In this document: positions 1-10,597 of the stretch, piece by piece
Position numbering within the stretch: the stretch's first letter is position 1
How the letters are laid out: each line of letters opens with the position of its first letter
Assembly: GCF_001541225.1 (NCBI RefSeq)
Contig: NZ_LMTS01000026.1
Location: 46,635 to 110,634, forward strand
Direction: 5' to 3'
Length of the DNA stretch: 64,000 nt
From: Variovorax sp. WDL1
Lineage (GTDB): Bacteria > Pseudomonadota > Gammaproteobacteria > Burkholderiales > Burkholderiaceae_C
Notes under the pieces: generated by a model
Databases searched by the model: none
Told to the model about the DNA's origin: nothing
What the model saw: only the letters and a program-made list of their open reading frames with translations
Translations under genes and position numbers: made by a program

Positions 1-3000
1 CGTCCGAAGCCACGGAGCCCGTGAGCTGCACGCTCTGCGAGGCGAAGCCGGCCCTGCTGACCGTCAGCGTCGCAGTGTGCCCGCTTGCGCCTGGCGTGCG
101 CGATGGCCGGTACACCACGTTGACTGCCCCAGTGGCGCCGGCCAGCGAAGCGTTCACGGCTGCTGATTGGGCACCCTGCGAATCACTCCACAGGCTGGTA
201 CCCTGCGTACCAGCGTTGTCCGTCACGTTCACCACCGACAAGATGGAGAACTGGTCTGCATCCGGCCCACTGAGCTCGACCGTACCCACTTGGAGAGGTG
301 TCGTGCCGGTGGTGCGCCGGATGTACACAGGCAAGGGCGCGGACACTTGTGCCATGCTCGACAGCGAGGCACCAAACTCATAGTCGGCAATGTCGGGACG
401 CGATGACAGCTGCATCTCTGTTTGAGCCGCACCGTTCACGCGGAACGACGTCTGGCCCCCAGGCCCGTCGTGGAAGACGGTCAATGTCGCCGTATGCGCG
501 CCGAGGGTGGTCGGGGCGAAGGTCACGTTGAGGCCGTAGTCACTAAGAACGGCTCCGCCGGCAACGTCAGCGCCGACGTACGGCGCGGCGCCTTCCGTCA
601 CGCCTGGCGCGGCGTAGGTGAAGAGCTGCGTCTTCGACGCACCGGTGTGATGGACAGCATAGACCGTCGTGACCGCAAAGGCCGGCGAGCCTTCGACCTT
701 GAAGCCGCTGTAGGTGACGCGTCCGCGGGACCCGGCGACCCGAAGGTTGACAAGCTTCGTGCTGGAACCGAACGCACTGTTGGCAATGCTGGCCTGTGGT
801 GCGAAATCCGGAATGAGTCCGTTGTCAGCAAAGTCCACCGTCGCGAAGACTCCCGTCACGTCACGCTCGCCCGCCCCGGAGAGGTCCAAAGTCAAGGGCG
901 ACGTGTTAGCCCCATTGTGGTCGATGAGCAATTGCGCGGCGTGTGCCCCTGCTTTGGTTGGCTTGAACTGCAGCCGCACGTTCAGATTGGTGCTGACGTT
1001 GTTCTGCTTCAGCGAGGTGGGCGAAACATCCTGGCCTGTGTTTTCTGCACTCGAGTAGTTTGTCCAGGTCGCGAACGTGAATGCAGATGCATCTGCGCCG
1101 ACGATGCGCATGCGTGGCACGCTCGCGTAGCCGACCTTGTTGGTGTTCACGAGGTAGAGGTCCTTCAGCACCGTGCCTGCTGCCGCACCGGTCGGGCCGT
1201 TGTAAGTCGCGACCCCCATGTCGCCCGATGCAGCCGTAGGCTTCGAAACATTGGTACCAGAGAACTGCACGATGGGCTTAATGCTGCTGCCAGAGAGAAG
1301 GAACTCGGTCTTACCCCCTGGGCCCGTATGGAAAACCGTGACTTTGGCTGTCTCAGTGCCAACTTCGGTGGGCGCGTAACGCACCGTGATGCCCAGGTCC
1401 GTGACGGCTCCGGACTTGCTGATATCCTCGCCCGCCCACGAGAACGCATCTTCACGAACGACATCAGGGTTGTAGTTCTTGACGATGCCGCCATAGCTGG
1501 TCGTGCCCTTGGGGTACTTGTTCAACGAGCTAGTCACCCCAAAGCTTGGAGAGCCCTCAACCTTGAAGCCCGTGTAGGTCACTTGGCCCTTCGTTCCAGT
1601 GACGCGGAGATAGATGAGCTTGCTCGCCGTGGTTCCAGCAACTGTCACAGGGTACGGCGCCGGGGCTTGGACGGAAGTGGCGAGGTCGCTCACCGTGACG
1701 TTAACATCGCTCGCCGCCGTGCCGGAAATTGGCAGGACCAGGGGATTCGTGTTGCCCCCGTTGTGGTAAATGGCGACCTGCGCGGTGTGCACGCCCATGT
1801 GTGCAGGGAGGAACGTCACCTTGAAGTGAGGCCCTGTGCTGGTGGTCTGGACCATGCCTATCGGGGTTACGTCGTTCGCAGCCGGAGCCGTCCCCTGGCC
1901 TGTCCAACTCGTGAACTGGAAGCTGCTCGCATCGGGGCCGGTGATGACCATGCGGTTCACCCGCAGGCTACCGACGCCGGCGGTGTTCACCACGTAGTTC
2001 GTCAGAGTGGTGGGGGTGGGTGACGGATTGCTCGCGTTGTACGACACCACGCCAAAGTCAGAAATTGGTGGCGCGGGATTGGCCGCCAGGGCGCTGGCCG
2101 CTGAGAGGGCCGCAATGGGCTGCACGCCATTGCCGGTCAACAAGAACGTCGTCTTGCCGCCAGGCCCGTTGTGGGTCACCGTTACCTTTGCCACTTGCTG
2201 GCTAAGGCTGGACGGCTGGAAGGTGAACTTCAAGACTAGGTCCGTGTAGCCGCCAGTAGGAGCGACGTTCGCGCCCACGTAGTTGAATTCGGCACTGGCG
2301 ACCCGGCTGTAGAACGCCGATGCAACGGCAGCCGTTCCGCCTTGGCGGACCAGGCCGGAACCGGTGAGTGCAATGTCCGTTGTCCCCTCGATTGAGGCAC
2401 CTGTGTAGGTCACGGCACCCGCGGAACCCGTTGCCCGGAGGTAGAACGACCTTTCGTTCGAGGTGTTGCCAACAAGGGTGTCGGCAAACGGCGTTGGCTC
2501 AACGATGGTCGCGCTCGTGCCCTCGGACACGGCGAGCATCACATCACGCGAGGCCGTGCCAGACAAGGGCAGCACAACGGGCGAGATATTCATTCCGTCG
2601 TGGTAGACCTCGAGCTTTGCCTCGTGCGCCCCGAGCTTGACGGGGAAGAACTTGACCTTGAACGGCAGAGAAGCCGAAGCGGTGCCCTGGACCATTGCGG
2701 CCGGGGAGACATCGGGCGATGGGACGTAGCCCCCCGGCTGATTCGGGTACGACTCGATGGCGAATGCGGACGCATCGGCGCCCGTAATGCGCAGACGCGT
2801 CACCCTGAGCAGCCCCAGCGTGTTCGAATTGACCACATTCAGGGTCTTCGAGACGGAACCGTTGCTCGCATCACCGGGGGCGTTGAACCCAGCAACGCCA
2901 AGGTCGCCGCTGGCGGGCACATAGGGCGCGGCGGCCGTCGAGGAGAGGGCTGCCGCTGCACGGCGACCTTCACCCGTCAGGGTGTAAGTGGTCTTTCCGC

Positions 3001-6000
3001 CGGGGCCATCATGAAACACCGTTACCGTTGCCGTTTGCACCCCGGTGGTCGTGGGAGAGAACGCGAGCAGGGCACGCAGGTCGGACAGACCCATCGTGCG
3101 GGCGTCAGCGCCCACGAGATTCATGTTCACGTAGCGCGTCGAGGCCGGTTGCGCCTGCAACGCGCTTGAGCTCGTGCTACCCGTGTTCGTGAGACTCACC
3201 CCTTTGACCGAGAAGGCCTGCGAGCCGACGATTTGAATCGACTTCCAGGTGACCTGACCGAAGGTGCCGGTGTTGCGGACGTAGGTGTCCAGGGTCGAAC
3301 TCGCGCCCACGCCCGTGACAGGGAATGGCGGAATGTCCGCGATGAATGGACCGCCCGAGGCCTGAACGGAGACGTCATACGCGCCGGTGCCTGTCAAGTT
3401 CACGACGGCTGGCTGCGCGTTGTCGCCGTTGTGCTCCACAACAAGCTGCGCCTCCTGGGCTCCTGCGCGCATGGGCGAGAAGGCAATTTCGACTAGGAGA
3501 GCCTCCGCGACGGACCCTTGGCGCATGTTCGCGGGGCGAACGTCCTGGGCCGGGAGCGTGCCGTCGGCGGTAGCCCGATAGGAGTACCCGGTGATGGCAA
3601 AACTCGCGGCGTCGGCGCCGATGATTGAAAGATGTGTTGCTTGCAGACGCTTCCCAGCATTGGAAGTGCTGACCAGGAAGAACTTGCGCTTGAGCGCATC
3701 GGACGTGAGCCCTGCGCCGTCGTTGAACGTCAGCGTGCCGAAGTCACCATTGGGTGCGACCACAGGATTTGCGGACGCCGTGCCAGAGAGCGCGGCGTAG
3801 CTGAAGTATTCGGCCACGCCGAATAGTGGCAGCTGTGCTCGGCTCCCCCCGTTGTAGTCAATGTTCAACTGAGCATTGAACGTGCCCTTCGCCTTGGGGG
3901 CAAAGGTCACCACAACGCCGAGGTGCGGGTACGTGCCCGAACCCGCGTCAACCGTGGCACCGGTGGCCGTGAGGCGGTCGCCCGAGATGCTTGCCCCGCT
4001 CGAGCTGTACGAGCCGCTGTTGCTCGACTTGCGGACCTCGGTGATAGCGAACTGCCCCGCATCCGCGCCGGTGATGGTCACGGTAGCCGCGTCAATGCGC
4101 GTGCCTGCGGCCTTCAGGACGTTGTTGAGGTAGATGATTTTCTGCTGCGTTCCATTCGCGCCACCCTCTTCGCTCATTGCGATGATGGTCGGATAGTTGC
4201 CGCTGACGAGGGCCATGGACCCTGCCGTGCCAGAGAGCGCGTAGTCAGCCTGCACGAAGGAGGCAGACAGGCTGACGGAGACCTGGGTGCCCGTAGGCCC
4301 ACCCGTGGAGGCGGTGAGGGTGCCGGCGACCGTGCCTTGCGCGGCATTGGAGGCAAGCACCTCGACCGTGCAACTTGCACCGACCGCGAGTGGGGCGGGA
4401 AGTGCCGTTGGGCAGGTCCCGTTGGTGCCAATGGAGAACGTTCCGCTCGGTTCGGGGGAGAGGCCCACCAGCTGCGTCGGCAGGTCTCCTGTATTGGTCA
4501 ATGTGAAGATGCGGCCATAGGTTGCGCCAACTGCGATGTTGCCAAATGCGCCCTGGCCCAGGAGCTTAAGCTTGCCTTGTGGCAGGACATAGGCCAGCCC
4601 CTTGGAGAGCGTCCCGTTGCCGACGGCGGTGGTGGCGACCACGTCGACAGTGCCTGCCTCCGGGGAGAGCCGCGCCGGCACGACGACTGTTGCGCTCGAG
4701 CCGTCTGCCGAGACGGACGTCACTTGAGCGGCTTGCCCGTCGACCAGGACCTTCATGCCCTCGGCGAAATCTCGGCCCTGCAGGAGGGTGGGCCAGCCGC
4801 CGGCGACGGAGCCGGTTGCAGGAGTTGTGCTCGCGATGACAGGGGCACCGGCGTATCGCAGGGCCTGCGGCAGCGTTGCGGTGAGGCCCGCGTCGTTCGT
4901 CATCGTGACGTCGACCACGCCAGTCGCGTGGGCAGGGGCCACGACGTCCAGCTGCGTGCTGCCACGTACCTGGATGGTGGATGCAGCAACGTCGCCAAAG
5001 AATATCCTTGTCGCGGCGGTGAAGCCTGCACCCAGGACGGAAACGAGAGTGCCGCCGTTGCTGTCGGCAATCGAGGGCGTCACGCGCGTGAGCTTGACCC
5101 CTTGGCCCGTGGCGCCGAGCGTCGCCGTCAGCGTCCCTGCGGTGGTCAGGACAGTCAGCGTGCTCGATTGAGGGCCAGCGGTGGTCGGAAAGACATTGAG
5201 CGCGATGTCGCAGGCCTCTCCCGCTCGCAGGGGCTGGCTGCATGCGTTGTTTTGCTGAAACCAGGTGTTGTCGGGGATACCGATGGAGTTGACCTTGACC
5301 GGGTAGGCTCCGGTGTTCTTCACCTGCACCACGCTCTCAGCGGTTCCGCCGACGTAGACCGTGCCGAAGTCGACGCTCGGTTGGCTCAGTGCGGCCTGCG
5401 GCAGCAGGCCTGTACCGGTCAGCGCGACATCCAGCGGGCCGCCGGAATTCGCCGTCTTCAGGCGGAGCGCGCCCGTCAATGCACCGCCAGACGCCGGCGT
5501 GAAGGACACGTACAGTGGACAGGATTGACCTGTTGCCAGGGGAGAGACGCAGTCGGACGAGACGCCGAAGCTCTCTGCGCCAGTAGCCATCGAGATGTCG
5601 TAGACGTTCAGAGGGCCGGTGCTCTCGTTTGTCAGCATGACGGTCTGGGCAGCGGAGCTTTCGCCAACCACGACCGAGCCGAACGCGAGGCTGTTCGAGT
5701 CAACCGATGCACGGGCGGTCGGACCGTTGCCTGTCAGAGGAATCGTCAGCCGATTGCCGGTCTGTGGCACCACCGCGAGGGCTGCCTCGTGAGCACCGCT
5801 TGCCTGCGGCGAGAAACGCACCGTGACCGAGCAGGCCTTGTCTTTGCCAAGTTGAGGGCCGCAGTCGCTGGTGAACGAAAAAGCGGTTTTGTTCAGTCCG
5901 TCCAGGGCGATGCTGGAGATTCCCACGCCACCCGGGCCCGGGTTGTAAATCGACACGACCTGCGCGGCGTGCTCGCCCATCGCAACTTGGCCAAAGGCCA

Positions 6001-9000
6001 GCTCGGTGGGCGTCGCGGCGACGCTGCCGAGCAAGCTGAGACCCGCGAGCGCCACCGAATAGGTGGGCATCGTCGGGTCGTTCGACGAAATCACCAACGT
6101 GCCCGCTTGTGCTCCTCCGCTGACGGGGTTGAATCCCACTTGGATTTCGCAGGTCGCGGACGGGGCCAGCTCCGGGCCGCACGTGTTCGACTGGGTGAAG
6201 GCACCGCTGATGCCGACACCACTCAGGGCCAGGCGAGCGTTGCCGGTGTTTTGGACGGTCACGGTCTGCTGCGGGGCCGTGGCGAGGAAGTCCACGCTCC
6301 CAAAGTCCAGCGCCGTGGGGGCGACCGAGATGCGCGGCGTCGGCCCCTGGCCCGTCAGGGCAACGGCAAGGGGCTGCTGATTCTCGGCGCGCAGGTTGAG
6401 CTGTGCCGTTACCAGGCCGTCTTTGCCCGCAAGGAATCGTACGGGAAGGTCGCAGTGGGTGCCCGCGGCGATTGGCTCCCGACAATCGGTCTCGCTTGAC
6501 GTGAAGTTTGTCGGGTCCGTGGAGTCCACGGAGACCAGCGATACTGCTTCAGGCCCGGCGTTGGAGATGCGCAGTGCCGCAGTAGCAGGGCTGGCCGGCG
6601 TTGCTGCTCCGAAGGAGAGCGGGTTGGGCGAGGCAGTCAGCACGGCCGCGGGCACATGGTCGACCCCCTTCCCGTAGAGCAGGACCTCGCGCTGGACGCC
6701 GCCGGCCGTCGCTACGGTCAATGCCGCAGCATGCGGCTTCAGGGCCTGTGCGGAAAAGGCGACGCTGACAACACAGCTCTCAGAGGAGGCGAGCGTCGCG
6801 CCACAGGTCGTCGACGTCGTGAAAGCGGCTGCATCGGCGCCACTCAAGCTTGGCGCGTTGAGTGAGAGCGCTTCGCTGCCGGAATTCGACACCTGGATAT
6901 CAGCGCTGGAGCCTTGGCCGACTTCGAAGGACCCGAAGTTGAGGTACCGCTTGTCGACGACCAACGCCTGGTCGGCCGTCAACCCCTCCCCGCTCAGGGA
7001 AGCCATCTGGACTCCCTGAGGCGAGTAGACGCGAAGGTAACCAGTTTCGCTGGCCGCTGCGGTGGGGGTGTATGTCACGGTTACGGTGCAACTCTCGCCC
7101 TTCGGCAGTTTTACGCCACACGTGTTCACCTGAGAGAACCCTGAGCCCTGGATGTTCACGCCAGAAATGAGCGCATTGCCGGCTCCCACGCTGGAGATGG
7201 TGATGTCCTCGGGCGCGGAGGACGAACCCATCGAAACCGAGCCGAACGCGAGCCGCGACGGAGTGAATTGCAACTCGCTGCTAAGGCCAACGCCTCTGAG
7301 GGACACGGAGGCGGCCGGATTCACCGGGTCATTCGAAACAACGAGCAGCTCGGTTTCTCGAGTGCCACTCCCGTTTGGCGTGAACTGCACGCGCACCGCG
7401 CAGGATGCGCCAGGGGCTAACGGCGACCCGCAACTGTTTTCCTGGTTGAACTCCACCGTGCTGGCGAGGCCGACGTTCGTGACCTCGAGCGGCGCGGAGC
7501 CGACGTTCGTCACCGTCACCTCTTGATAGTTGGAGGTGTCCCCCTGCGACATCGCCTCGAACTGGAGTGAGCCGGGGGCAACTTCCAGCACGGGTGCAGG
7601 CACATGCCCTTTGAGGTGAACGAGCAGGTTCTGCCCGGCCTGGGAGGCGATGACCAGGTCGCCGATGGACCGTTCCACGGAGCTGGCCGTGTATTGCACG
7701 GTCAGGTCGCAGTATTCCCCGGCTGCCAGCGGCGCGGTGCAGCCGGTCGTGACCACAAAGTTCGCCGAGTTCGTCGCGTACGTGTGCGTGACCTCCGCGA
7801 CGTCCGGACCAGCATTCGTCACGCGCACGACGCGGCTCACCGCTGTGCCGAGCGTTGTCGTGCCGAAGTCGACCTCGGACATGTTCGTGCTGAGTTGGCC
7901 CTTGGCGGCAGACGAGACGCCCTTGCCAGACAAAGCGACAGTTTTGGTGAGCGTGGTCTGTCCGGCGCCCGTCGGGATGGCCAGTTGAGCGCTGAATGTT
8001 CCGACCACGGCAGGCGAGAACGCGAGGGCGAGCTGGCAGGTAGCGTACGCGGGAAGAGTTGCCCCGCAGGTCGAGCTGGACGAAAACAAAGCCGCGTCTG
8101 GGCCACCCAAGGTGGGCGAACCCAGCGTGAGCTCCTTGGTTCCGGCGTTGGCCAAGGTGATGGTCTTCGTCGCCGGCGCTTCACCGACAACGACGTCGCC
8201 AAGCGAGACGGAGTCGGGGGCTGACAAGCGGCCGTCCACGGCACCTTCGCTGGGGTCCGTGTGGTCGCCGCCGAAGCCGAGCATCCCAACGTCACGGATG
8301 CTGCCGTCCCCACTCTTCACGCGGAGCGCGCCCACGCGCTGCCCCATGGCGGTCGGTATGAAGTTCACGGCAACAATACATGCGGCGCCTGGGCTGAGGC
8401 TGGTGCTGCAGTTGTGGCTCACCTTGAAGTCGGAACCCCCGTCCAGGAAGTACATCTGGCTGATGATGGCAGGGACATTCCCGACGTTCTTGACTGCAAG
8501 CTGCTTGACCGTGCTCGTCGTGCCGAGCTTCCAGGTGCCGAAGTTCCAGCCGTTTTCCGAGATTTCTAGGTCCGTGAGGAGACGTACGGCGTTGCCGATG
8601 AGAGAGCCCTCGGCGCGGCTGTTCGAGCCCTGGAGCACCAGGCTTCCGAATTGTGGGCCGGCCTCTTGTGGCATGAAGCTGACCAGCATGGTGCACTCGC
8701 CATGTGCCGGCACGGTTGAGCAGGTCTTCTCCACGGCGAAAGGAGCCGTGGCGACCGCGGTCACGTCCGTGGCGGCGCCGCCCCCGTGGTTGACGACCTT
8801 GACGGGCAAGGTCCGCATTTGGGTGCGAGCCACGTCCCCAAAATCGGTGAGCTCGGGCTGAATCTCCAGGTCAGCCTGGCCCGTCAGCTTGATGTCGATT
8901 GGAATGCGATACCGGAAATCGGACGCGGCTGCGCTGAGCGCGGGCTGGAGGACAATGGTTGCACTGAGGAGCGCGCAGACGAAGCGCTTGAAGGACGGAC

Positions 9001-9004
9001 GCAT
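1..9004 (-). CDS. Giant secreted repeat protein with choice-of-anchor D/ASH-like and IPT/TIG domains (3' end outside window)
   Basis: One frame stays open from the ATG at 9004 to the left edge, giving at least 3001 residues with no stop. It starts with a signal peptide (MRPSFKRFVCALLSATIVLQ, then PALSAAA). Residues about 40-1280 are a dozen or so beta-sandwich repeats of roughly 100 residues. They follow the choice-of-anchor D pattern: an LxFGxVxxG strand, a CG-x(6-9)-C cysteine pair, VxFxP, then LxGxG. Residues about 1290-1480 look like two IPT/TIG domains (for example SIADSNGGTLVSVLGAGF). After about residue 1590 the protein switches to modules of about 140 residues whose ends alternate between HNGxNxxP and HDGPGGKTxF. 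A secreted or cell-surface structural or adhesive role is inferred from the architecture; the anchor and C-terminus lie outside the window. The long open frames on the opposite strand are by-products of this gene. Confidence 0.85.
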   Translation of the reverse strand, partial: MRPSFKRFVCALLSATIVLQPALSAAASDFRYRIPIDIKLTGQADLEIQPELTDFGDVARTQMRTLPVKVVNHGGGAATDVTAVATAPFAVEKTCSTVPAHGECTMLVSFMPQEAGPQFGSLVLQGSNSRAEGSLIGNAVRLLTDLEISENGWNFGTWKLGTTSTVKQLAVKNVGNVPAIISQMYFLDGGSDFKVSHNCSTSLSPGAACIVAVNFIPTAMGQRVGALRVKSGDGSIRDVGMLGFGGDHTDPSEGAVDGRLSAPDSVSLGDVVVGEAPATKTITLANAGTKELTLGSPTLGGPDAALFSSSSTCGATLPAYATCQLALAFSPAVVGTFSAQLAIPTGAGQTTLTKTVALSGKGVSSAAKGQLSTNMSEVDFGTTTLGTAVSRVVRVTNAGPDVAEVTHTYATNSANFVVTTGCTAPLAAGEYCDLTVQYTASSVERSIGDLVIASQAGQNLLVHLKGHVPAPVLEVAPGSLQFEAMSQGDTSNYQEVTVTNVGSAPLEVTNVGLASTVEFNQENSCGSPLAPGASCAVRVQFTPNGSGTRETELLVVSNDPVNPAASVSLRGVGLSSELQFTPSRLAFGSVSMGSSSAPEDITISSVGAGNALISGVNIQGSGFSQVNTCGVKLPKGESCTVTVTYTPTAAASETGYLRVYSPQGVQMASLSGEGLTADQALVVDKRYLNFGSFEVGQGSSADIQVSNSGSEALSLNAPSLSGADAAAFTTSTTCGATLASSESCVVSVAFSAQALKPHAAALTVATAGGVQREVLLYGKGVDHVPAAVLTASPNPLSFGAATPASPATAALRISNAGPEAVSLVSVDSTDPTNFTSSETDCREPIAAGTHCDLPVRFLAGKDGLVTAQLNLRAENQQPLAVALTGQGPTPRISVAPTALDFGSVDFLATAPQQTVTVQNTGNARLALSGVGISGAFTQSNTCGPELAPSATCEIQVGFNPVSGGAQAGTLVISSNDPTMPTYSVALAGLSLLGSVAATPTELAFGQVAMGEHAAQVVSIYNPGPGGVGISSIALDGLNKTAFSFTSDCGPQLGKDKACSVTVRFSPQASGAHEAALAVVPQTGNRLTIPLTGNGPTARASVDSNSLAFGSVVVGESSAAQTVMLTNESTGPLNVYDISMATGAESFGVSSDCVSPLATGQSCPLYVSFTPASGGALTGALRLKTANSGGPLDVALTGTGLLPQAALSQPSVDFGTVYVGGTAESVVQVKNTGAYPVKVNSIGIPDNTWFQQNNACSQPLRAGEACDIALNVFPTTAGPQSSTLTVLTTAGTLTATLGATGQGVKLTRVTPSIADSNGGTLVSVLGAGFTAATRIFFGDVAASTIQVRGSTQLDVVAPAHATGVVDVTMTNDAGLTATLPQALRYAGAPVIASTTPATGSVAGGWPTLLQGRDFAEGMKVLVDGQAAQVTSVSADGSSATVVVPARLSPEAGTVDVVATTAVGNGTLSKGLAYVLPQGKLKLLGQGAFGNIAVGATYGRIFTLTNTGDLPTQLVGLSPEPSGTFSIGTNGTCPTALPAPLAVGASCTVEVLASNAAQGTVAGTLTASTGGPTGTQVSVSLSASFVQADYALSGTAGSMALVSGNYPTIIAMSEEGGANGTQQKIIYLNNVLKAAGTRIDAATVTITGADAGQFAITEVRKSSNSGSYSSSGASISGDRLTATGATVDAGSGTYPHLGVVVTFAPKAKGTFNAQLNIDYNGGSRAQLPLFGVAEYFSYAALSGTASANPVVAPNGDFGTLTFNDGAGLTSDALKRKFFLVSTSNAGKRLQATHLSIIGADAASFAITGYSYRATADGTLPAQDVRPANMRQGSVAEALLVEIAFSPMRAGAQEAQLVVEHNGDNAQPAVVNLTGTGAYDVSVQASGGPFIADIPPFPVTGVGASSTLDTYVRNTGTFGQVTWKSIQIVGSQAFSVKGVSLTNTGSTSSSALQAQPASTRYVNMNLVGADARTMGLSDLRALLAFSPTTTGVQTATVTVFHDGPGGKTTYTLTGEGRRAAAALSSTAAAPYVPASGDLGVAGFNAPGDASNGSVSKTLNVVNSNTLGLLRVTRLRITGADASAFAIESYPNQPGGYVPSPDVSPAAMVQGTASASLPFKVKFFPVKLGAHEAKLEVYHDGMNISPVVLPLSGTASRDVMLAVSEGTSATIVEPTPFADTLVGNTSNERSFYLRATGSAGAVTYTGASIEGTTDIALTGSGLVRQGGTAAVASAFYSRVASAEFNYVGANVAPTGGYTDLVLKFTFQPSSLSQQVAKVTVTHNGPGGKTTFLLTGNGVQPIAALSAASALAANPAPPISDFGVVSYNASNPSPTPTTLTNYVVNTAGVGSLRVNRMVITGPDASSFQFTSWTGQGTAPAANDVTPIGMVQTTSTGPHFKVTFLPAHMGVHTAQVAIYHNGGNTNPLVLPISGTAASDVNVTVSDLATSVQAPAPYPVTVAGTTASKLIYLRVTGTKGQVTYTGFKVEGSPSFGVTSSLNKYPKGTTSYGGIVKNYNPDVVREDAFSWAGEDISKSGAVTDLGITVRYAPTEVGTETAKVTVFHTGPGGKTEFLLSGSSIKPIVQFSGTNVSKPTAASGDMGVATYNGPTGAAAGTVLKDLYLVNTNKVGYASVPRMRIVGADASAFTFATWTNYSSAENTGQDVSPTSLKQNNVSTNLNVRLQFKPTKAGAHAAQLLIDHNGANTSPLTLDLSGAGERDVTGVFATVDFADNGLIPDFAPQASIANSAFGSSTKLVNLRVAGSRGRVTYSGFKVEGSPAFAVTTVYAVHHTGASKTQLFTYAAPGVTEGAAPYVGADVAGGAVLSDYGLNVTFAPTTLGAHTATLTVFHDGPGGQTSFRVNGAAQTEMQLSSRPDIADYEFGASLSSMAQVSAPLPVYIRRTTGTTPLQVGTVELSGPDADQFSILSVVNVTDNAGTQGTSLWSDSQGAQSAAVNASLAGATGAVNVVYRPSRTPGASGHTATLTVSRAGFASQSVQLTGSVASD

Positions 9005-9313
9005 TTTTCTAGACAGTTCGGACAGCGGCCCCCTGACGGATTCCGGGGGCTTTGGGCCTATAGCCAGGGACCGTCTAGTGCGGGGTTTTAGGCCCCTTCT
9101 TTTCAGGCCCATCCGCGGCGCGCAGAGAGGGCACAGCCGCGTCCCTCGTTCGGGGCGGCCTGCGCACGCGCGACGAGCTCTTGGCGAGGAGTTGGCGGCG
9201 GTACTGAAGCGCGCGGTGCCAAGACCTCGCCCCACAGGGTGTTAGGGGCCGTTGCGGCGACCTTGGGCCTTCCGGAGGTCGGTGGCCGCCTGTGCCTGAA
9301 GTCGGTAGGGGCC
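9005..9313. other. Intergenic stretch without a recognised gene
   Basis: This gap separates two minus-strand genes, so it holds the upstream region of the giant repeat protein. I saw no convincing promoter hexamers, terminator or coding frame in it. Confidence 0.5.
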
Positions 9314-10336
9314 TTAGGCGGTCACGATGCGGGAGCGCCGCACGTCCCCGACTTGCGCGCCGCTGACTGGCGCCGTTGAGGGCGTTGCGCGCTTCCAGGC
9401 ACGACGCGACAGCTCCTTGTTGACAGAGGCGACGTCGCCACTGTCGAGCAAGCCGGTTGTGAACATGGCAACGAGATTGTTGACAAGACTTCTGACCGTG
9501 GCAGGCAGGCCCGCGAGGTAGTCCGCTTCGGATTGCGCCGGGGCGTCAATGGGGGTAGCTGGCGCGTAGCGCAGGCCTTCGGGGTCAAGCCAGTCAGCCG
9601 GCACGTCAAAGGCCTTTGCAATGCTCTGCAGGCGGTCGCTCGGCAAGCCGCGCACGCCGGATTCTGCGTGGCTGATAGCAGTGCGCAGTCCCTGAAAATC
9701 GAGCGGCTCGACCTTCATCGCAAGCTGGTTGCGGGAGACGTCGGAAGCATGACGAAGTGCGCGCAGGCGCATCGATTGAGTCGGCCGCGGGGCCTTTCCC
9801 TTGGCGCCAAGAATGAGCCAACTACCCGAAACGCCGAACTCGGTGGCAATACGGAGAATCGTGTCGGGACGAGGGGTGGCGAGGCGCTCTTCCCACCCCT
9901 TCAGGACTGTCGCGGTGCTGTGGCCGAGGCGCGTCGCCATCTGCGCCCTGGAAAGGCCGAGCGCTTGCCGAAGGTCTCGCAGGCGGAAATGGATACCAGG
10001 CGCGATGTCGTCGAAGGACCATTCCCCTGTGACCTCAGGCAGTGCCGCGGTTTCGACATCGCCAGTGCCCTTGAGCAGAGTGGCCGAGTCCGTGGCGTAG
10101 CGGGACGCGAGCTTGTCGAGGTGGTCGAGGTTGACAACGGAGAAGACGCCTCGCTCGAGGCGGGAAACAGCGGCATGGCTGCCCTGATAGCCCAAGACCT
10201 CCTCGGCAATTTCGAGCGTGGTTTTGCCAGTCGCTTCGCGCAGCTTTCGCAGACGCGCGCCCAGCTCTAGGCGGTCGGCGAGGTCAAGCTTACGCTTGCG
10301 GGAGGTTGCATCGACCTGGTTGGCGGTGGCGGGCAT
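9314..10336 (-). CDS. XRE-like regulator with three helix-turn-helix domains
   Basis: This 340-residue cytoplasmic protein is a predicted DNA-binding regulator. It appears to hold three XRE/Cro-type domains in series. The first is at about residues 24-85 (RLRKLREATGKTTLEIAEEV, then SHAAVSRLERG). The second is at about 115-180 (DLRQALGLSRAQMATRLGHS). The third is at about 190-250 (LRALRHASDVSRNQLAMKVE, then LRTAISHAESG). The region after residue 260 is not recognised. The ATG at 10336 follows a GAGGACCCA ribosome-binding site. The gene is divergent from dnaE2, with 297 bases between them, so control of dnaE2 or of itself is possible but not shown. Ordinary XRE regulators carry one such domain; three is unusual. 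Confidence 0.75.
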   Translation of the reverse strand: MPATANQVDATSRKRKLDLADRLELGARLRKLREATGKTTLEIAEEVLGYQGSHAAVSRLERGVFSVVNLDHLDKLASRYATDSATLLKGTGDVETAALPEVTGEWSFDDIAPGIHFRLRDLRQALGLSRAQMATRLGHSTATVLKGWEERLATPRPDTILRIATEFGVSGSWLILGAKGKAPRPTQSMRLRALRHASDVSRNQLAMKVEPLDFQGLRTAISHAESGVRGLPSDRLQSIAKAFDVPADWLDPEGLRYAPATPIDAPAQSEADYLAGLPATVRSLVNNLVAMFTTGLLDSGDVASVNKELSRRAWKRATPSTAPVSGAQVGDVRRSRIVTA

Positions 10337-10461
10337 TGGGTCCTCGAAACTACATTGAATTTAATGCGCTGCGGTTGCGGCGCTTGGGGTTATTGTACGA
10401 CAGTGCTTGAACGAGCACCATCAGTATCAGATGCAAGCATTTTAGATTTAGCTGCACCGTA

Positions 10462-10477
10462 GTGGCGCCGGCGCCAC
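10462..10477. promoter_or_regulatory. Perfect 16-bp palindrome between the triple-HTH regulator and dnaE2
   Basis: GTGGCGCCGGCGCCAC is a perfect inverted repeat in the divergent intergenic region. It could be an operator for the neighbouring regulator. A T-rich stretch follows, but the palindrome has no loop, so a terminator is less likely. Confidence 0.35.
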
Positions 10478-10597
10478 CTGGTTTTTCTCAGGCCCGATAT
10501 GGCCCAATCTGATTGCCGCCATCGCGCCCGTCGAACCGCCCGTGCAGGCCGCGCAGGCGCGGTCCCGGTCCGATGTCGCAGGCCTGCAAGCTGTGCG

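Noticed and set aside
422..6499. Long plus-strand open frames (422-2023 and 3923-6499) over the first 9 kb
   Set aside because: They are antisense to the giant repeat protein, which has a signal peptide and periodic domains. They read as arginine-, glycine- and alanine-rich sequence with no domain.
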